NCBI GenBank assembly: GCA_030248215.1
Contig: JASANG010001348.1
Location: 62,001 to 126,000 of the forward strand
Direction of reading: 5' to 3'
DNA: 64,000 nt
Source: Enoplolaimus lenunculus
Taxonomy: Eukaryota; Nematoda; Enoplea; Enoplida; Thoracostomopsidae
The translations under genes were made by a program, and so were the position numbers. This document shows positions 35,182-46,344 of this stretch, piece by piece (the stretch's first letter is position 1; each line of letters opens with the position of its first letter). Under the pieces are notes generated by a model. It did not search any database, had not been told where the DNA came from, and saw only the letters and a list, made by a program, of their open reading frames with translations.

Positions 35182-35429
35182 TGAAATTTCATGTTAAACC
35201 CCGTTGAATAGCTTCAATAGGCACTCGTTTCAATTATAGTTGCTAATTTTTTGCGTTTATATTCCAGCAATTATTCATGTCAGTTCAACGTTTTTTTACA
35301 ACATTGCTTCTATTGCTATCTGTGAGGTACATCATCGAGTACTGTATGTGATTAATGACATGAGTCTGATAGTTTAAGGGTTAATTGCCCCCGGCACTAA
35401 CAGCTTAATGCTAATTTTTAGGGAGGAAT

Positions 35430-35878
35430 TATCAGCCACTCACAGAATAAGAGTGGGGGAGGTTGATATTTATTTGGCCTTTGCCGAGGGTACCCCTATT
35501 ATTAGGTTACAGACTTGTACTAATTTGTAATCGGCCGTCCACTACCCGCCGTTACTGATATATATCCGGTATTGCAACTATCCGTTGAATTCAACGTTTT
35601 CTTGTATTGTATCAAAAGCTTGAGCGATAATGCAATACTATACTTAGTTTAGGAAGGACTTTCAAAACTTAAGTATGCTTTAAACTTTCGAACTCTCCTG
35701 TTTTTGGTCTAGGCGTCATTTATGCAATATAATCAGGGATAATTGACATTCATGGACTCTAATTAGGGTTTAGGGACTCTATCCGCTTACGTACTCTTAT
35801 TAGGGATACGGTCTCATATTGAACGGGACTCTAAATGTTGACCTCACTCTTGTCATCCCCTTATTCGAATCACTACAG
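35430..35878 (-). mobile_element. TA-H MITE
   Basis: Decayed left end, good right end (TTATTCGAATCACTACAG then TA); body as in 4475-4905. Confidence 0.78.
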
Positions 35879-35965
35879 TATACTGATTGATGAAATCAAA
35901 GGCATGTAAAAAGTCATGGATGTATTTTCTCGCAGTTTGAAATTTACTTTTGTGATATGGGTTTC

Positions 35966-36118
35966 GGCCAATGTTGCTCTCAGGGGCGTAGCAGTAGATT
36001 AAGCGTATTCCTAAGACGAAGCCTAAGCCTAAGCGTTGCAAAAGTATGTTCCTACGCCTAAGCCTAAGCTTAAGCAAAAAATGTAATCTAGAATGTAAAC
36101 CTACTCTTTTGCGGACCC
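35966..36118 (+). mobile_element. TTR-B element, right end lost
   Basis: GGCCAATGTTGCTCTCAGGG start, CCTAAG blocks, stops within the ACAGACCCACC-type motif. Confidence 0.75.
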
Positions 36119-36507
36119 AGGTTTCGATACTGTATATATTGTATCATTTTGGAGATTTCTTAGAAGACTTTTATTAAAAGTTTTTGGCTGCTCTATTGGT
36201 TCTGTTGATCACAAAAGACTTCGTACATTTTCAAATAAGAGCTCAGTGCCGTCCCTCGCTTTTCTCAAGTAGGGGGGGCAGTGTAAGAACGGCCCCGTGT
36301 TGGGGAAAAAAGTCAGTTTTAAAAGGTTTACTGGAACTAAAGAAGACAATTTTTGAAAAGTTTGAATACAGAAAATGTGTCTCGTTTGTAACTTAAAACT
36401 TCGCCCGTGGACTTTGTTCACTACATATGACACTCGTATTAAAGGTATTGACGATTTGAACTCACGCGTTGTTAGGTTAATTGCGGACCTAAAGGCAACT
36501 CTGGACA
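36119..36507. other. No recognised gene
   Basis: Overlapping short frames on both strands, none bounded by convincing splice sites. Confidence 0.4.
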
Positions 36508-36615
36508 TACGCCCCCGTAGCCAGCTCACCTTGCTGGGGGGGCTGAAAATTTGCCAGGAGGGGCATTCAAGGGTTTTCAATGAGTTACAAAAAAGGTTGA
36601 AAGTTCTCTAGGGGG
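36508..36615 (-). mobile_element. TA-J MITE fragment
   Basis: CCCCGTAGCCAGCTCACCTTG...AATGAGTTACAAAAAAGGTTG matches the right part of TA-J inverted. Confidence 0.7.
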
Positions 36616-36932
36616 CTAAAATATTTCCAAAAGCATATATGTTTTATGTCAATCTGAGCTATAAAAATTTCGGTGCATATCTTACAACGAAGCCTAAAAC
36701 TTTGACAATGGTCAATTTGCATCAGGTTCAGCTGGTTCTGTATTCGGTCTAATTGAAAATCTATCACCAACAGGTGACGTATGCTGGTTTAGGGGTTAGC
36801 TTCAATTTTAGAACGAAAAGCGGTCGCGTTGTAAAATTTCATTTCGGAGTGGGGGTTGACGTATTACCAACTAAAAAATATATTGAAAACGGCTGGATTA
36901 AAATTTCAGAAGGGTAAGTGCCCCCGAGCTAC

Positions 36933-37130
36933 CAGTGCCAGATCAGACAGGGGTGAGGGCTTCCCCCAAATTCCAAAATGGGAGGCCCCAAACTCGCAAG
37001 CGATGCGAGCGAGAAGCCAGCCGCGTTTTAAAACTTAAGCGGTTTTTGTTTCAACCGGTGAAGGTGGAGGCCCCTATAGGGGTGAGCCCCCTAAATGGGA
37101 GTATAAAAGGGTGGCTGCTCCGGCCCTGCT
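36933..37130 (-). mobile_element. TA-X MITE, copy 1
   Basis: Shares with 50888-51080, inverted, the blocks AAAACTTAAGCGGTTTTTGT, AGGCCCCTATAGGGGTGAG and GCGAGCGAGAAGCC; ends CAGTGCCAGATCAG and GCTGCTCCGGCCCTG. Confidence 0.65.
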
Positions 37131-37161
37131 AGCTACACAAGAAAATTGTCGTATATATCAG

Positions 37162-37534
37162 CAATGGCGGATCCACGGGGGGCACCCCGGCCGTGACCCC
37201 CCCAACAACATCTCGACAAAAATTATATAGTGTCAATTGCTGTTCTACGCTGTTTATTTCTCTGTTTTATACACAATAGTATAAGCACGCTTTAAAGTTT
37301 CTTGGCCCTGGATTCATTTATGCGCTACAATTAGGGATAATAGACATTTATGGACTCTAAACAAGGGTTTAAGGACTCTACCCGCTTACGGATTCTTATT
37401 AGGGATACGGACTCCTATTAATTGGGACTCAAAATCGGGACCCCCTCTTATTTGGGTCACTACAGTATGGGTCAAAAATATGTTTTTACCTGTGAAATTT
37501 TGGCCCCCATTTTGAGATCCTGGATCCGCCACTG
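37162..37534 (+). mobile_element. TA-I MITE with nested TA-H piece
   Basis: CAATGGCGGATCCACGG start and GGATCCGCCACTG end; interrupted at 37265-37465. Confidence 0.78.
37265..37465 (-). mobile_element. TA-H fragment nested in TA-I
   Basis: Right 200 bp of TA-H ending CTTATTTGGGTCACTACAG then TA. Confidence 0.78.
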
Positions 37535-37776
37535 TATATCAGCTATAAGCATTGCACCGTTTATGATAAACAATATAACCATCGTATGTTTGAATCTGTG
37601 GGAAGCATATAATTGGAGTAAAGCAAACAGTAGTTCATTGCAAACATTGTTAAATCTTATGAATGAATCAGTAGGGTATATCGGCAAATGCAAATAAGGC
37701 ACAACTTTCGGCCTTGGCGTCTTCAGTACCGCTAAAATAATTGCCTCATAGTAACAAAGGTCTCATTCACCAAATT

Positions 37777-37967
37777 GGCCCATGTACAGATCTCTGTGGA
37801 ACTGCAATAGAGTAAGCTTAAAGCTTTAGACTGATTTTTTTGCTTGGCTTAGGCATAGGCTTAGGCTTTTACGAATATGCTCATTCATACGCTTAGGCTT
37901 TTAGGATTAGGTTTAGGCTTAGGTTTATGCTTATAATACTGTTCCGCCCCTGTTGTTTATATTGGCC
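37777..37967 (-). mobile_element. TTR-C element
   Basis: GGCCCATGTACAGATC...TTTATATTGGCC; flanks ACCAAATT/AAAAAGTT (5/8). Confidence 0.85.
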
Positions 37968-38787
37968 AAAAAGTTTAAAAATAAGTGTTTTTCAAATTAC
38001 ACTTGTAATTTGTGCGAATACATTTTTTCTTGCTTTCTCGCTTGTTTTGCTTGCAAAAATTTTGACTCGGTCACAATTTTAGCTAAATCTTGGAAGAATT
38101 CGGGGCGTGTCATGTGGACACTAGGGTCTATCACATTGATTTTTAAGGAGATTCTTTCACAGACTATGCACCGTGGTACAAAGACAGTTTTAAAATAATT
38201 GCTTCAAATTGCTTCGAATATCGATGTTTGTTGATTTCTGAATAAACACGTTCTTTGTAGCTAGCGAAACAGCTTAAGGTGTCATATAATTTAACAAGGA
38301 ACCGTGTGGATATTTTGCAAATTTTCTAAAAAAGACACGAGTCCCAGTTTCCCTTGGAAATGTTCGCACGCGAGTCGAAACAATCGAGTTTGCCGTTGAA
38401 AATCAATCCGTATTTGTGGTTATAATCGTTTGGATTGAACATTAAAAAACTTCCATTCAAATTTTGAAACATTTCTTTTACTCAATCATAGGTACACTTT
38501 TACATCGAACTCAACTTGGATCCAAAAGTTGTGCAATGGTATTACGATACGCGAGCGGCGTTTGTAATTTGATTACAATTGCGGCAATTTTCCTAATTTA
38601 CTTATATGCGTTTCCGGTGACATAGCTAATACCGATTACGGCTGACGTGGTCGTTGATTGAGTCTATTGTTACTCTTTTTTGAAATTTTGTTGTTACAAG
38701 CACTGAAGCCTGTCTGCCGTTTGTTGCGTGTCTTAGCTGATCATCGTGTAGGCAAAACAACGCACAAAGCTTTCGCAATCCAATCGT
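37968..38787. other. No recognised gene
   Basis: Short frames on both strands, none with convincing splice boundaries. Confidence 0.45.
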
Positions 38788-38947
38788 GTGTACCTGTTCA
38801 AGTTGAGATTCGCATTCAAAATTGACAACGTTGAGCAATGCGAAGAAGTAGCTAATTTGAGAAGAAAAATTTCAAATTGTTTACTGCTTAAATTGCGTAT
38901 TTATCAATTGTTAGTAGGCTTTTGGAGATACGTTTCGTCTATTTGTG
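38788..38947 (+). other. Open frame running into an INT-D element (uncertain coding)
   Basis: A frame reading RFAFKIDNVEQCEEVANLRR is open up to the INT-D copy at 38948, continues through its 14-nt leader to the GTGAGT donor, and is open again for 14 codons after its acceptor. No upstream acceptor or related protein was recognised. It may be a broken exon or chance. Confidence 0.25.
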
Positions 38948-39175
38948 CACTGCAAAAAATGGTGAGTCAAATAATTTAGTCTCTCCGAAATAGGATTTTC
39001 CGAACTACACAAACTGTGAGTCTAATTCAACGCCGCCAGAGTCAATTTCAACTCACCCGAGTCGTTCAATGAGAGTTGAATTTGATTCTGGCGGAGTCGA
39101 ATTTTAAATCAATTTGTGTAGTCCGGAAAAGCCTATTTCGGAGAGAGTCAATTTGACTCACCATTTTTTGCAGTG
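38948..39175. mobile_element. INT-D intron-like MITE, copy 4
   Basis: CACTGCAAAAAATG then GTGAGT, ending CCATTTTTTGCAG then TG, flanked by TG/TG. Both potential splice sites are intact; predicted intron 38962-39173. Confidence 0.9.
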
Positions 39176-39924
39176 TGGAGAAATTACGAGAATGCTAACT
39201 TTTACTCACTTTCAATGACGGCGTGGATGTTTCCATTATTGTCTTTTGCGTTCTCAGTATTACATGGCTACTGGCTTGATTCTTTAATGAAGCCATGATC
39301 ATATCTTTGCCTGCGACCTGTACCAATTGTAACTTTTCTGTTTTCTGATCTATGATAATTATTTTGTACCATAACGTTTATCGGGAGGGATGGGGCGACT
39401 TGCAACGCGGTATACGTTTGGCTCTAAATCTTTAAATAATTATTGACCTTCAGAATATTTTTGACTCGAAAAAAAGCAAAGATGACGTATACTTTAAAAC
39501 AAGCAAAATATCTTTGCAATGTTCACTCTGAGCCCAAAATCTTAATAGCCTGTCTAGGCGTAAATCGTAAGCCGAAATATAAAGCCTAAGCTAAAAACTG
39601 TCATTCTCTAAGTCCATCGGGTATCCGTGTCCCCAAATCGCAGACTCCCTAATTAACGTCGATGCCGTCTCTGATTGCTAAATTTAATAGTCGATCAATT
39701 TTGTGTAGTCGTTAAAAATTTATAAAGTACTGAATAAATATAATATCTTCAAACAATGCATATTATATGCTTTAATCATCTGTGATACCTGCAATGTAAA
39801 AGCAATAATAATCATAGTCAAAAATACATAAATAATGTATGATTCCTTTGTTAGTGGTTTCAGCTTATTCAACGGCAACTATTACCCGTTTATATTGATA
39901 TTTTTTGAGCAAAAACGTGGCCTT
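39176..39924. other. No recognised feature
   Basis: Nothing supported. Confidence 0.5.
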
Positions 39925-40385
39925 TTTCGTTTATCCCCACCGTCCAGCACGTGTTTACCCAAAAATGGTTGAATTTGAACATTTTTTGCTCGTTTGAGCT
40001 TTTCATGAATTTCCCTGATCATTCTACGCCCAAATTGCGATTTTTGAAAAATTCGATTTTTTAGCGAGTCAAATCAATTATTTGATTATAACTCGTCAAC
40101 CAGACGTTTAATTGCGAAAAGTTTAACACCATTTGACTCAACTTTGCAAGTTGAATAGAATGGTATATAATTTGTCTAATTTTTTGATAAATTTTTTTTT
40201 TGGATTCCAAGGGCGAAATTGGGACCGCAAAAATTAGAATGTTTAAAAAATTTTGATTTAGGCATCGAATGATCAGGGGAAGTGATCGAAAGCTCAAATA
40301 TGCAAAAAGTTTCAAAATCCAACCAGTTTTGGGCAAAACCGAGCGGGTCGAGGCTGGAAAACGGAAAAGACCCCAAAAAACAACA
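39925..40385. mobile_element. Fold-back element M, copy 2
   Basis: CCCAAAAATGGTTGAATTTG...CTGATCATTC at the left is inverted at the right (GAATGATCAGGGG...CCAACCAGTTTTGGGC). Confidence 0.65.
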
Positions 40386-40417
40386 TTACAGGTAGTAAAA
40401 CAAACGTATGTATTGGC

Positions 40418-40448
40418 ACCGAGTTGAAAATTTCTGGATCCGCCACTG
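40418..40448. repeat. End fragment of a GGATCCGCCACTG element
   Basis: TTGGCACCGAGTTGAAAATT plus CTGGATCCGCCACTG; the same sequence occurs inverted at 55946-55981, so this is a distinct small family. Confidence 0.6.
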
Positions 40449-40560
40449 AACCAATACTTTCTAACGATTAAACAAACTTACTCTGAAGTCAAGGGAAGGG
40501 CATTGTATATATGTAACAAAATTGGTAAAATTTTCAGCCATCACCTAACTTCTATATTAA

Positions 40561-40676
40561 CCCTTTCTCACATGAGTATTTTCTATTTCCCCTGACACCT
40601 ACTTTCATGCTTGGATTCGAACTCCAGTGACTGGAGTGGGAGGCGAATACCATCACCACTCAGCTATAGGAGCTAT
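40561..40676 (-). mobile_element. PB-E MITE, truncated copy
   Basis: TTAA then CCCTTTCTCACATGAG; B-box and A-box of the tRNA-like part are well kept (TTGGATTCGAACTCC, CCACTCAGCTATAGG). It ends where INT-F sequence begins. Confidence 0.8.
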
Positions 40677-40679
40677 TTG

Positions 40680-40880
40680 TCAGTTAACAACAGAAAATTT
40701 TAACTCACTCTGAGTTTCGTTAATTCTTACTCTGAGTTGAGTTGATTCCGGCGAAGTATAGATAATTAAATCAGAATGGATTGAATCAACTCAGAATTTT
40801 GAGTTCTGATTGTCCTAACTCAGACTGAGTGATTCAACTCGTTCTGAGTTAAAATCAACTCACTGAAATTTAGAGAGTAA
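40680..40880. mobile_element. INT-F intron-like MITE, copy 3, decayed
   Basis: ACTCAGAATGGATTGAATC...CTCACTGAAATTTAGAG; end CAG lost. Confidence 0.65.
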
Positions 40881-40972
40881 AGTGCAAAACTGCAATTAAC
40901 ATCCTGACGCATCTCACCTATGAGACATTGTAAAGCTTTGCAGCGTAAAAATTAACACTTATCGTATATACT

Positions 40973-41146
40973 CAATGGCGGATCCATGGGGAGGGCCACC
41001 CCGGCCGTGCCCCCCCAACAGGATCTCGACAAAAATTATATAGCAATTTTGTGACAATAGTAAGTGGTTTGTGTGTTAGTCAAAAGTAAGTTTATTGCCT
41101 GTGAAATTTCGCCTTTCCCCATTTTGAGATCTTGGATCCGCCACTG
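40973..41146 (+). mobile_element. TA-I MITE
   Basis: CAATGGCGGATCCATGG start, GGATCCGCCACTG end. Confidence 0.8.
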
Positions 41147-41583
41147 TATATACTCCACTTAATATATACTCTAAAAGTACATTTAACACCCGAAGTAACT
41201 AAGGTTCAGGCATTCATGGTACTCTAAGAGCGTAGACACCTATTTTGTACACAGCCGGTCTAAAATTATTTCCTAAAATAAGCGGAACTGTGTTTTTTGG
41301 GGCTTACCGAGTTCGCCAATTAACACTAACGTCTAAACGAGTGTTTTAGCCGTGTTCTCGTAAGCCTTTTGGTATGCCTGTGCGTTGTTCACAGTTTTAC
41401 ATTTAATTCTCAATGATGAATGGTTATCGAACTAGTGTTGCGTGTAAATTGAACCATGAACTAAACCAGTGTTTTATTGAACGCTGCCGACCAAGTCTAT
41501 ACTTTCAAATCGTTGGTTAAATTTAAAGAAAATGATTTAAATTGTGTTTTGAGTAGTATACTTGGTATAGACATCATTGAGGC
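41147..41583. other. No recognised feature
   Basis: Nothing supported. Confidence 0.5.
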
Positions 41584-42313
41584 GGCCCATGTATAGAATA
41601 GGGCCGGATCGTTTTCCGAAGGCGCTATAATAGAGTCAGTTTACGCTTTAGAGTAATTTTTTTGCTTAGGCTTAGACTTAGCAATACGCTCATTCATACG
41701 CTTAAGCTTAGGCTTAGACTTAGGAATAGGCTCATCCGTACGCTTAAGCTTAGGCTTAGGCTTAGGAATAGGCTCATCCATACGCTTAAGCTTAGGCTTA
41801 GGCTTAGGAATAGGCTCATCCATACGCTTAGGCTAGGCAGGAAGCTCACCTAAGCTTAGGCTTAGGCTTAGGAATAGGCTCATTCATACGCTTAAGCTTA
41901 GGCTTAGGCTTAGGAATAGGCTCATCCATACGCTTAAGCTTAGGCTTAGGCTTAGGAATAGGCTCATCCATACGCTTAAGCTTAGGCTTAGGCTTAGGAA
42001 TAGGCTCATCCATACGCTTAAGCTTAGGCTTAGGCTTAGGAATAGGCTCATCCATACGCTTAAGCTAGAAAAATAGAAGCTTAGGCTTAGGCGTAGGAAT
42101 AGGCTCATCCATACGCTTAGGCTTAGGCTTAGGCTTAGGAATAGGCTCATCCATACGCTTAGGGCTTAGGCTTAGGCTTAGGAATAGGCTCATCCATACG
42201 CTTAGGCTTAGGCTTAGGCTTAGGAATAGGCTCATCCATACGCTTAAGCTTAGGCTTAGACTTAGGAATATGCGTATACTACTGTTCCGGCCCTGTTCTA
42301 TATATATATGGGA
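41584..42313 (-). mobile_element. TTR-A element with long 42-bp higher-order array
   Basis: GGCCCATGTATAGAATAGGG start; right end decayed. About 14 units of a 42-bp repeat (three TTAGGC-type hexamers plus GGCTCATCCATACG). As 42 is a multiple of three, long KPKPK frames arise by chance. Confidence 0.92.
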
Positions 42314-43035
42314 CGCTGTGGCGATAGGAATTGGATCACAAATATAAAACATTTTTCGCGTTTTGTTATACAGTGTTTCAGTATAAAAATACTGGCTAAA
42401 TTTCGGTTTAGCTGCGCGTTACAGTTGATTTTAGTGTTTTTTGGGCTTTGTAGAAAAAGTGTTTAAGCGTCTAAACCAGCGGTTTATTTTTTGATACGAT
42501 TCGTTAGTTTGGCTTTGTTTTTGACATTTCATTTAAGCGATGAATTACACAGACAAATCGACAAGATTTTTTTGCCCAAACAGCTGCTACGCATAAGCTT
42601 TTTTTATCAAATATTTTCAGTTTTCCCACGGATTCAAATTTGAAACCTTTTCAACTCGACTAAATGTTATATTTCCGTTTGAACTTTGTTTCAAAATTCA
42701 TTTCACGTTTCTGGGTGACCAAACAGTCGTTAATTTTTTTGCTTCGTTTTAGACCGAGACTGGAAAAACCGAAGCACATACCGATGAAGGGCTGTTGTAG
42801 TTTTTTAGTCTCCACATATACATTTAGGCTTAGATTTAGGCTTAGATTTAGATCAGTCGAAGCTTAAGCCTATTAGCATGTGGGAAATAAGTGTACAGAG
42901 CACGAGAAAGATATAATAGAGCCGCAGACGTTCATGTTAACGTTGTCATGCGGCATCAAACTAAGTTTACGTCAGCTCATAAAGCCTTTAACTTCACACT
43001 CCACGTGGGTGACATCCAAAAATGTTTGAAACACT
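42314..43035. other. No recognised gene; small TTAGGC-like block
   Basis: 42826-42860 holds three degenerate TTAGGCTTAGAT units without recognisable TTR ends. Confidence 0.5.
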
Positions 43036-43244
43036 GGCCCATGTAAAATAAACAGGGGCGGAACGGTTTTTTGTGGGACTGCAATAGAGTAAGCTTAAGC
43101 TTTAGACTATTTTTTTGCTTGGCTTATACTTTGACTTAGGCTTAGACTTACGAATACACTCATTCTTACGCTTAGGTTTAGGTTTAGGCTTAGGCTTAGG
43201 AACGTGCTCACAATACTGTTCCGCCTCTGTTCTGTGCATTGGCC
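43036..43244 (-). mobile_element. TTR-C element with perfect target duplication
   Basis: GGCCCATG...CATTGGCC, GAAACACT on both sides (8/8). Confidence 0.94.
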
Positions 43245-44036
43245 GAAACACTTAACATAAAAAGGTTTTATTCTTCGTTTTTCCACTGATAGCTTGAGCT
43301 CTGAGCATTTTTCTTCAACGGCGAGTTTCACCTTAGCAAACCACACTGAGCATTATTGTCAACATTACAATTGTCTATCATGACGGCATCTGTTCAATTT
43401 ATATAAAAAATTTATTAATTACAACCTTTTTCGCAAAGCACCAAGCCAAATGTACCATAGTGTCAACCAAAATAGCCGATATTAGCAGTAAGTAAAGGTA
43501 CGAATTACGGTTTTCACCTCGTAAATTTGTTAAATAACCGCGACGACGTAAATAGCAAAGAAAAACCATGGCCAAAATGATAAAGTAGATTCTGTCAAAT
43601 ATACTCGCAAAATTAACGGCAATTGAACTAACAGGACGACGGGCTTAAACAACGCTCAGCTTCAAAACGTACAAACGTTTCGTTAGGATTTGATGGACGA
43701 ATTTCCGATTCGCTTCTTGGTCGCGAGATTTCTTTAACTGTGTTGAGCTGAATGCTGAACTCCTGAGTAACTGCCGTTTTTTACCGTTTACATCCTGAAT
43801 AGTAATTGTCAATTAGTGGAATGATCAAGTGAAATAGCCGCAAGGGTCATTAAATGAACAGATGGTACTTCAAAACACGCGATATAGACAAAACCTGATC
43901 TTGGGTGGGAGGGGTGGATATAATTTAGTTTTCTTGGCCAGCAATTAACAGCTGTGTCTGATTTTACCTGATAATCGAATCGTTAATAGTATAAAATAAC
44001 CGTTTAACGAAAGTAAAGTGAAAATTTTTCGCTTAA
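43245..44036. other. No recognised feature
   Basis: No supported gene or repeat. Confidence 0.5.
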
Positions 44037-44277
44037 CCCTTTATCACATGAATATTTTCTATTTCATCTGAGACCTACTTTTAAGTGATTGGAGTGGGAG
44101 GAGTTTACCATCACTACTCAGCGATAGGAGCTTGACGCTCAAGCTTGAAGGGGCTCTCACGTCTTGTGTGGTGATTTAGTACTATGTATACGTGTTGCAA
44201 TTGTTAAACACTGTGCAATTAGCTAACGTATATACACTGCGCTGAGCTGCCCATAGTCAACTCTATGTGAGATGGGG
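44037..44277 (-). mobile_element. PB-E MITE, copy with intact ends
   Basis: TTAA/TTAA flanks, CCCTTTATCACATG and CTATGTGAGATGGGG ends; the B-box region is partly deleted. Confidence 0.87.
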
Positions 44278-44320
44278 TTAAGGATGTCGTAACAGACGCA
44301 ATGAATCCTATTAAAATTTT

Positions 44321-44532
44321 GGCCCATGTAAATATCAGGAGACGAGCGTTTTTCTATGGGACTGCAATAGAGTAAGCTAAAGCCTTAGACTAATTTTTTG
44401 CTTGTCCTAGGCTTAGGCTTAAAGCTTAGGCTTAGGAATATGCTCATTTTTACGCTTAGGCTTAGGCTTAGGCTTAGACTTAGGAATAAGCGTATAATAC
44501 TATTCCGTCCCTGTTCTTTATATACATTGGCC
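44321..44532 (-). mobile_element. TTR-C element
   Basis: GGCCCATG...CATTGGCC, flanks AAAATTTT/AAAATTGT (7/8). Confidence 0.92.
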
Positions 44533-44679
44533 AAAATTGTTTACAATTAGTTAACCGTCATTGTTTTTCTAAACTTTGTGTGAATGAAAGTCTTAAAATT
44601 CTGCCAACGTAAATAAAACTCTCTAAGGTCAGTTGATATCACAATCAAGATTTTGCAGTTTCACCAGTATAAGACGTCG

Positions 44680-44709
44680 ATGTTAGTTTTCTGTTTGTTT
44701 TGCATATCG
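44680..44709 (+). CDS. Possible first exon (short signal peptide start)
   Basis: An ATTTTGCAG acceptor-like site (ends 44658) lies 21 nt before an ATG. The ten residues MLVFCLFCIS then run into a TCG|GTGAGG donor-like site. The layout resembles the signal exon of the gene at 58171. No following exon could be joined with confidence, so this may be chance. Confidence 0.2.
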
Positions 44710-44973
44710 GTGAGGCCAGTAGCCATAAGGAGGTCGGCCTTGAAACGTTTAACCTTCCAAGAAAATTCTGATTCATTAGAATCGTTTCAGTCCAAGTGTT
44801 GCGAAATTAACTGCTTGCTAATTCTAATATTGTTTTAGCAACATTTAGCATGATGAGCGGGGTGCATCTCTTACGACCGCTGGTTTGAAACTGGCAACAC
44901 TGTCGTAAGATGCCAGAATTTGATATAACCAGCTGAATGGTTGGTTCTGTCACCTTTACATTATAGAATTAGC

Positions 44974-45682
44974 GGTCAATGTATAGAACAGGGCCGTAAC
45001 AGTAGTATAAGCATATTCCTAAACCAGAGCCAACGCGGTTGAAATGAGCTTATACCTAAGCCTCACCCTAAGCCTAAGCAAAAAAGTTAGTCTATTCCAT
45101 AAGCTTATGGAGCCTCCACGTTATAACGCTTGCGCAGATGCAAAAAATGTCCAGTTTACCCTTACAAAGAGAGTACGTTTTACAATTGTAGCTAGAGTGT
45201 CTGGACATAAATAATGGTGTGCTTAGATAGTGGTGTTTGTCCGCAGTCTGTCGTAAGGGACTCGGACAAAACACATGGCGTTTTTTGGGCTGTATGGACA
45301 TTTTAAGGTATGTGCAGTAATGCAGATATTGTTATTATGAAGTTTGCGTATATACACGCACACTGTTTTGTTTAAATAGTCCCTTCGGAGGGACTCAGTA
45401 AATTTGTACACTGTGCATATGGCATAGGGACAAAAACAAGTTATTGCCGTAAGGTTAAGACAAACATAAGCTTCCAAACTGGCTATGTTTATTGTCGGTA
45501 CTCTGTAAGGATAAGTTATTCGCGTAGGACCTACTGTCTTAGCCCACTCTGCTCACACAACGTTGATCCTCGGAGAGACAGGACAATTTTTTACTTTTTC
45601 GCGAGCGTTATAACGTGGATGCTCCATTACTATATTGCAATTTCGCACAAAAACGTTCCGCCCCCTAATCTTTACATGGGCC
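44974..45682 (+). mobile_element. TTR element with nested TTA-R
   Basis: GGTCAATG...CATGGGCC, flanks GAATTAGC/AAATTAGC (7/8). A-type left end and C-type right end, split by a 519-bp insertion. Confidence 0.88.
45108..45626. mobile_element. TTA-R inverted-repeat element nested in TTR
   Basis: TGGAGCCTCCACGTTATAAC and its near complement at the ends, TTA on both sides. PIF/Harbinger-type 3-bp target. No transposase seen. Confidence 0.82.
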
Positions 45683-45868
45683 AAATTAGCAAAAAGTATT
45701 TCAGTGAATTCTGAGAGTAGCTGGCTGTCATATACCAATGCATACAATTTCATTGACAATTTCTAGCTTACATTAATGCAAATTCAGCTGAAATTTATTT
45801 TCAAATTCGGAAACCTGGCACTTAAAAATAACTCAGGTTGTTTTAGAATTAAAATCACTTTTTCTATT

Positions 45869-46122
45869 GACTCTAAATTCCAATGAGTTGTTTATTCAAT
45901 TCAGCTAGCGAGTTGGTTATTTTTGAATTAATATCAGTAAACATTAATTCACTTTGAGTTGAGTTGATTCTCACTCTGAGTTGAGTTGACTCTGGGTGAG
46001 TTGACTAATTAACTCAGAATGAATTTAATCAACTCAAAATTCTGAGTTCTGAAAGTCCTAACTCAAACTGAGTGATTCAACTCATTCTGAGTTTAAATCA
46101 ACTCACTGAAATTAATACAGTG
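45869..46122. mobile_element. INT-F intron-like MITE, copy 4
   Basis: GACTCTAAATTCCA start, ATTAATACAG then TG end. Left donor lost (ATGAGT), right acceptor kept. Confidence 0.75.
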
Positions 46123-46194
46123 TTGTGTGGCGTTCAATTTAGTTGTGATCCGAGACATCTGCATGCGGAACAAAATGTTTCTTGTGGAGAAATA

Positions 46195-46290
46195 CTCGTC
46201 ACCGTGCGATATCGTACATGAATTACTCACGTACGATACCGTATGGTGACGGCCGGTGCCCGACGCCACACAGCACGACAAGTATAGCGC
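46195..46290. repeat. Repeat Q fragment
   Basis: TCACCGTGCGATATCGTAC...ACGGCCGGTGCC...CAAGTATAGCGCAACG. Confidence 0.45.
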
Positions 46291-46344
46291 AACGCTTAGG
46301 GTTGCTATATAGTCGCCGCAAGCCGCCCCGCGCCGCCGGCGCTC

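Noticed and set aside
41641-42352. Long minus-strand frames encoding MDEPIPKPKPKLKR repeats
   Set aside because: They follow from a 42-bp tandem unit (multiple of three) inside a TTR-A transposon; no start context, splice sites or non-repeat coding sequence.
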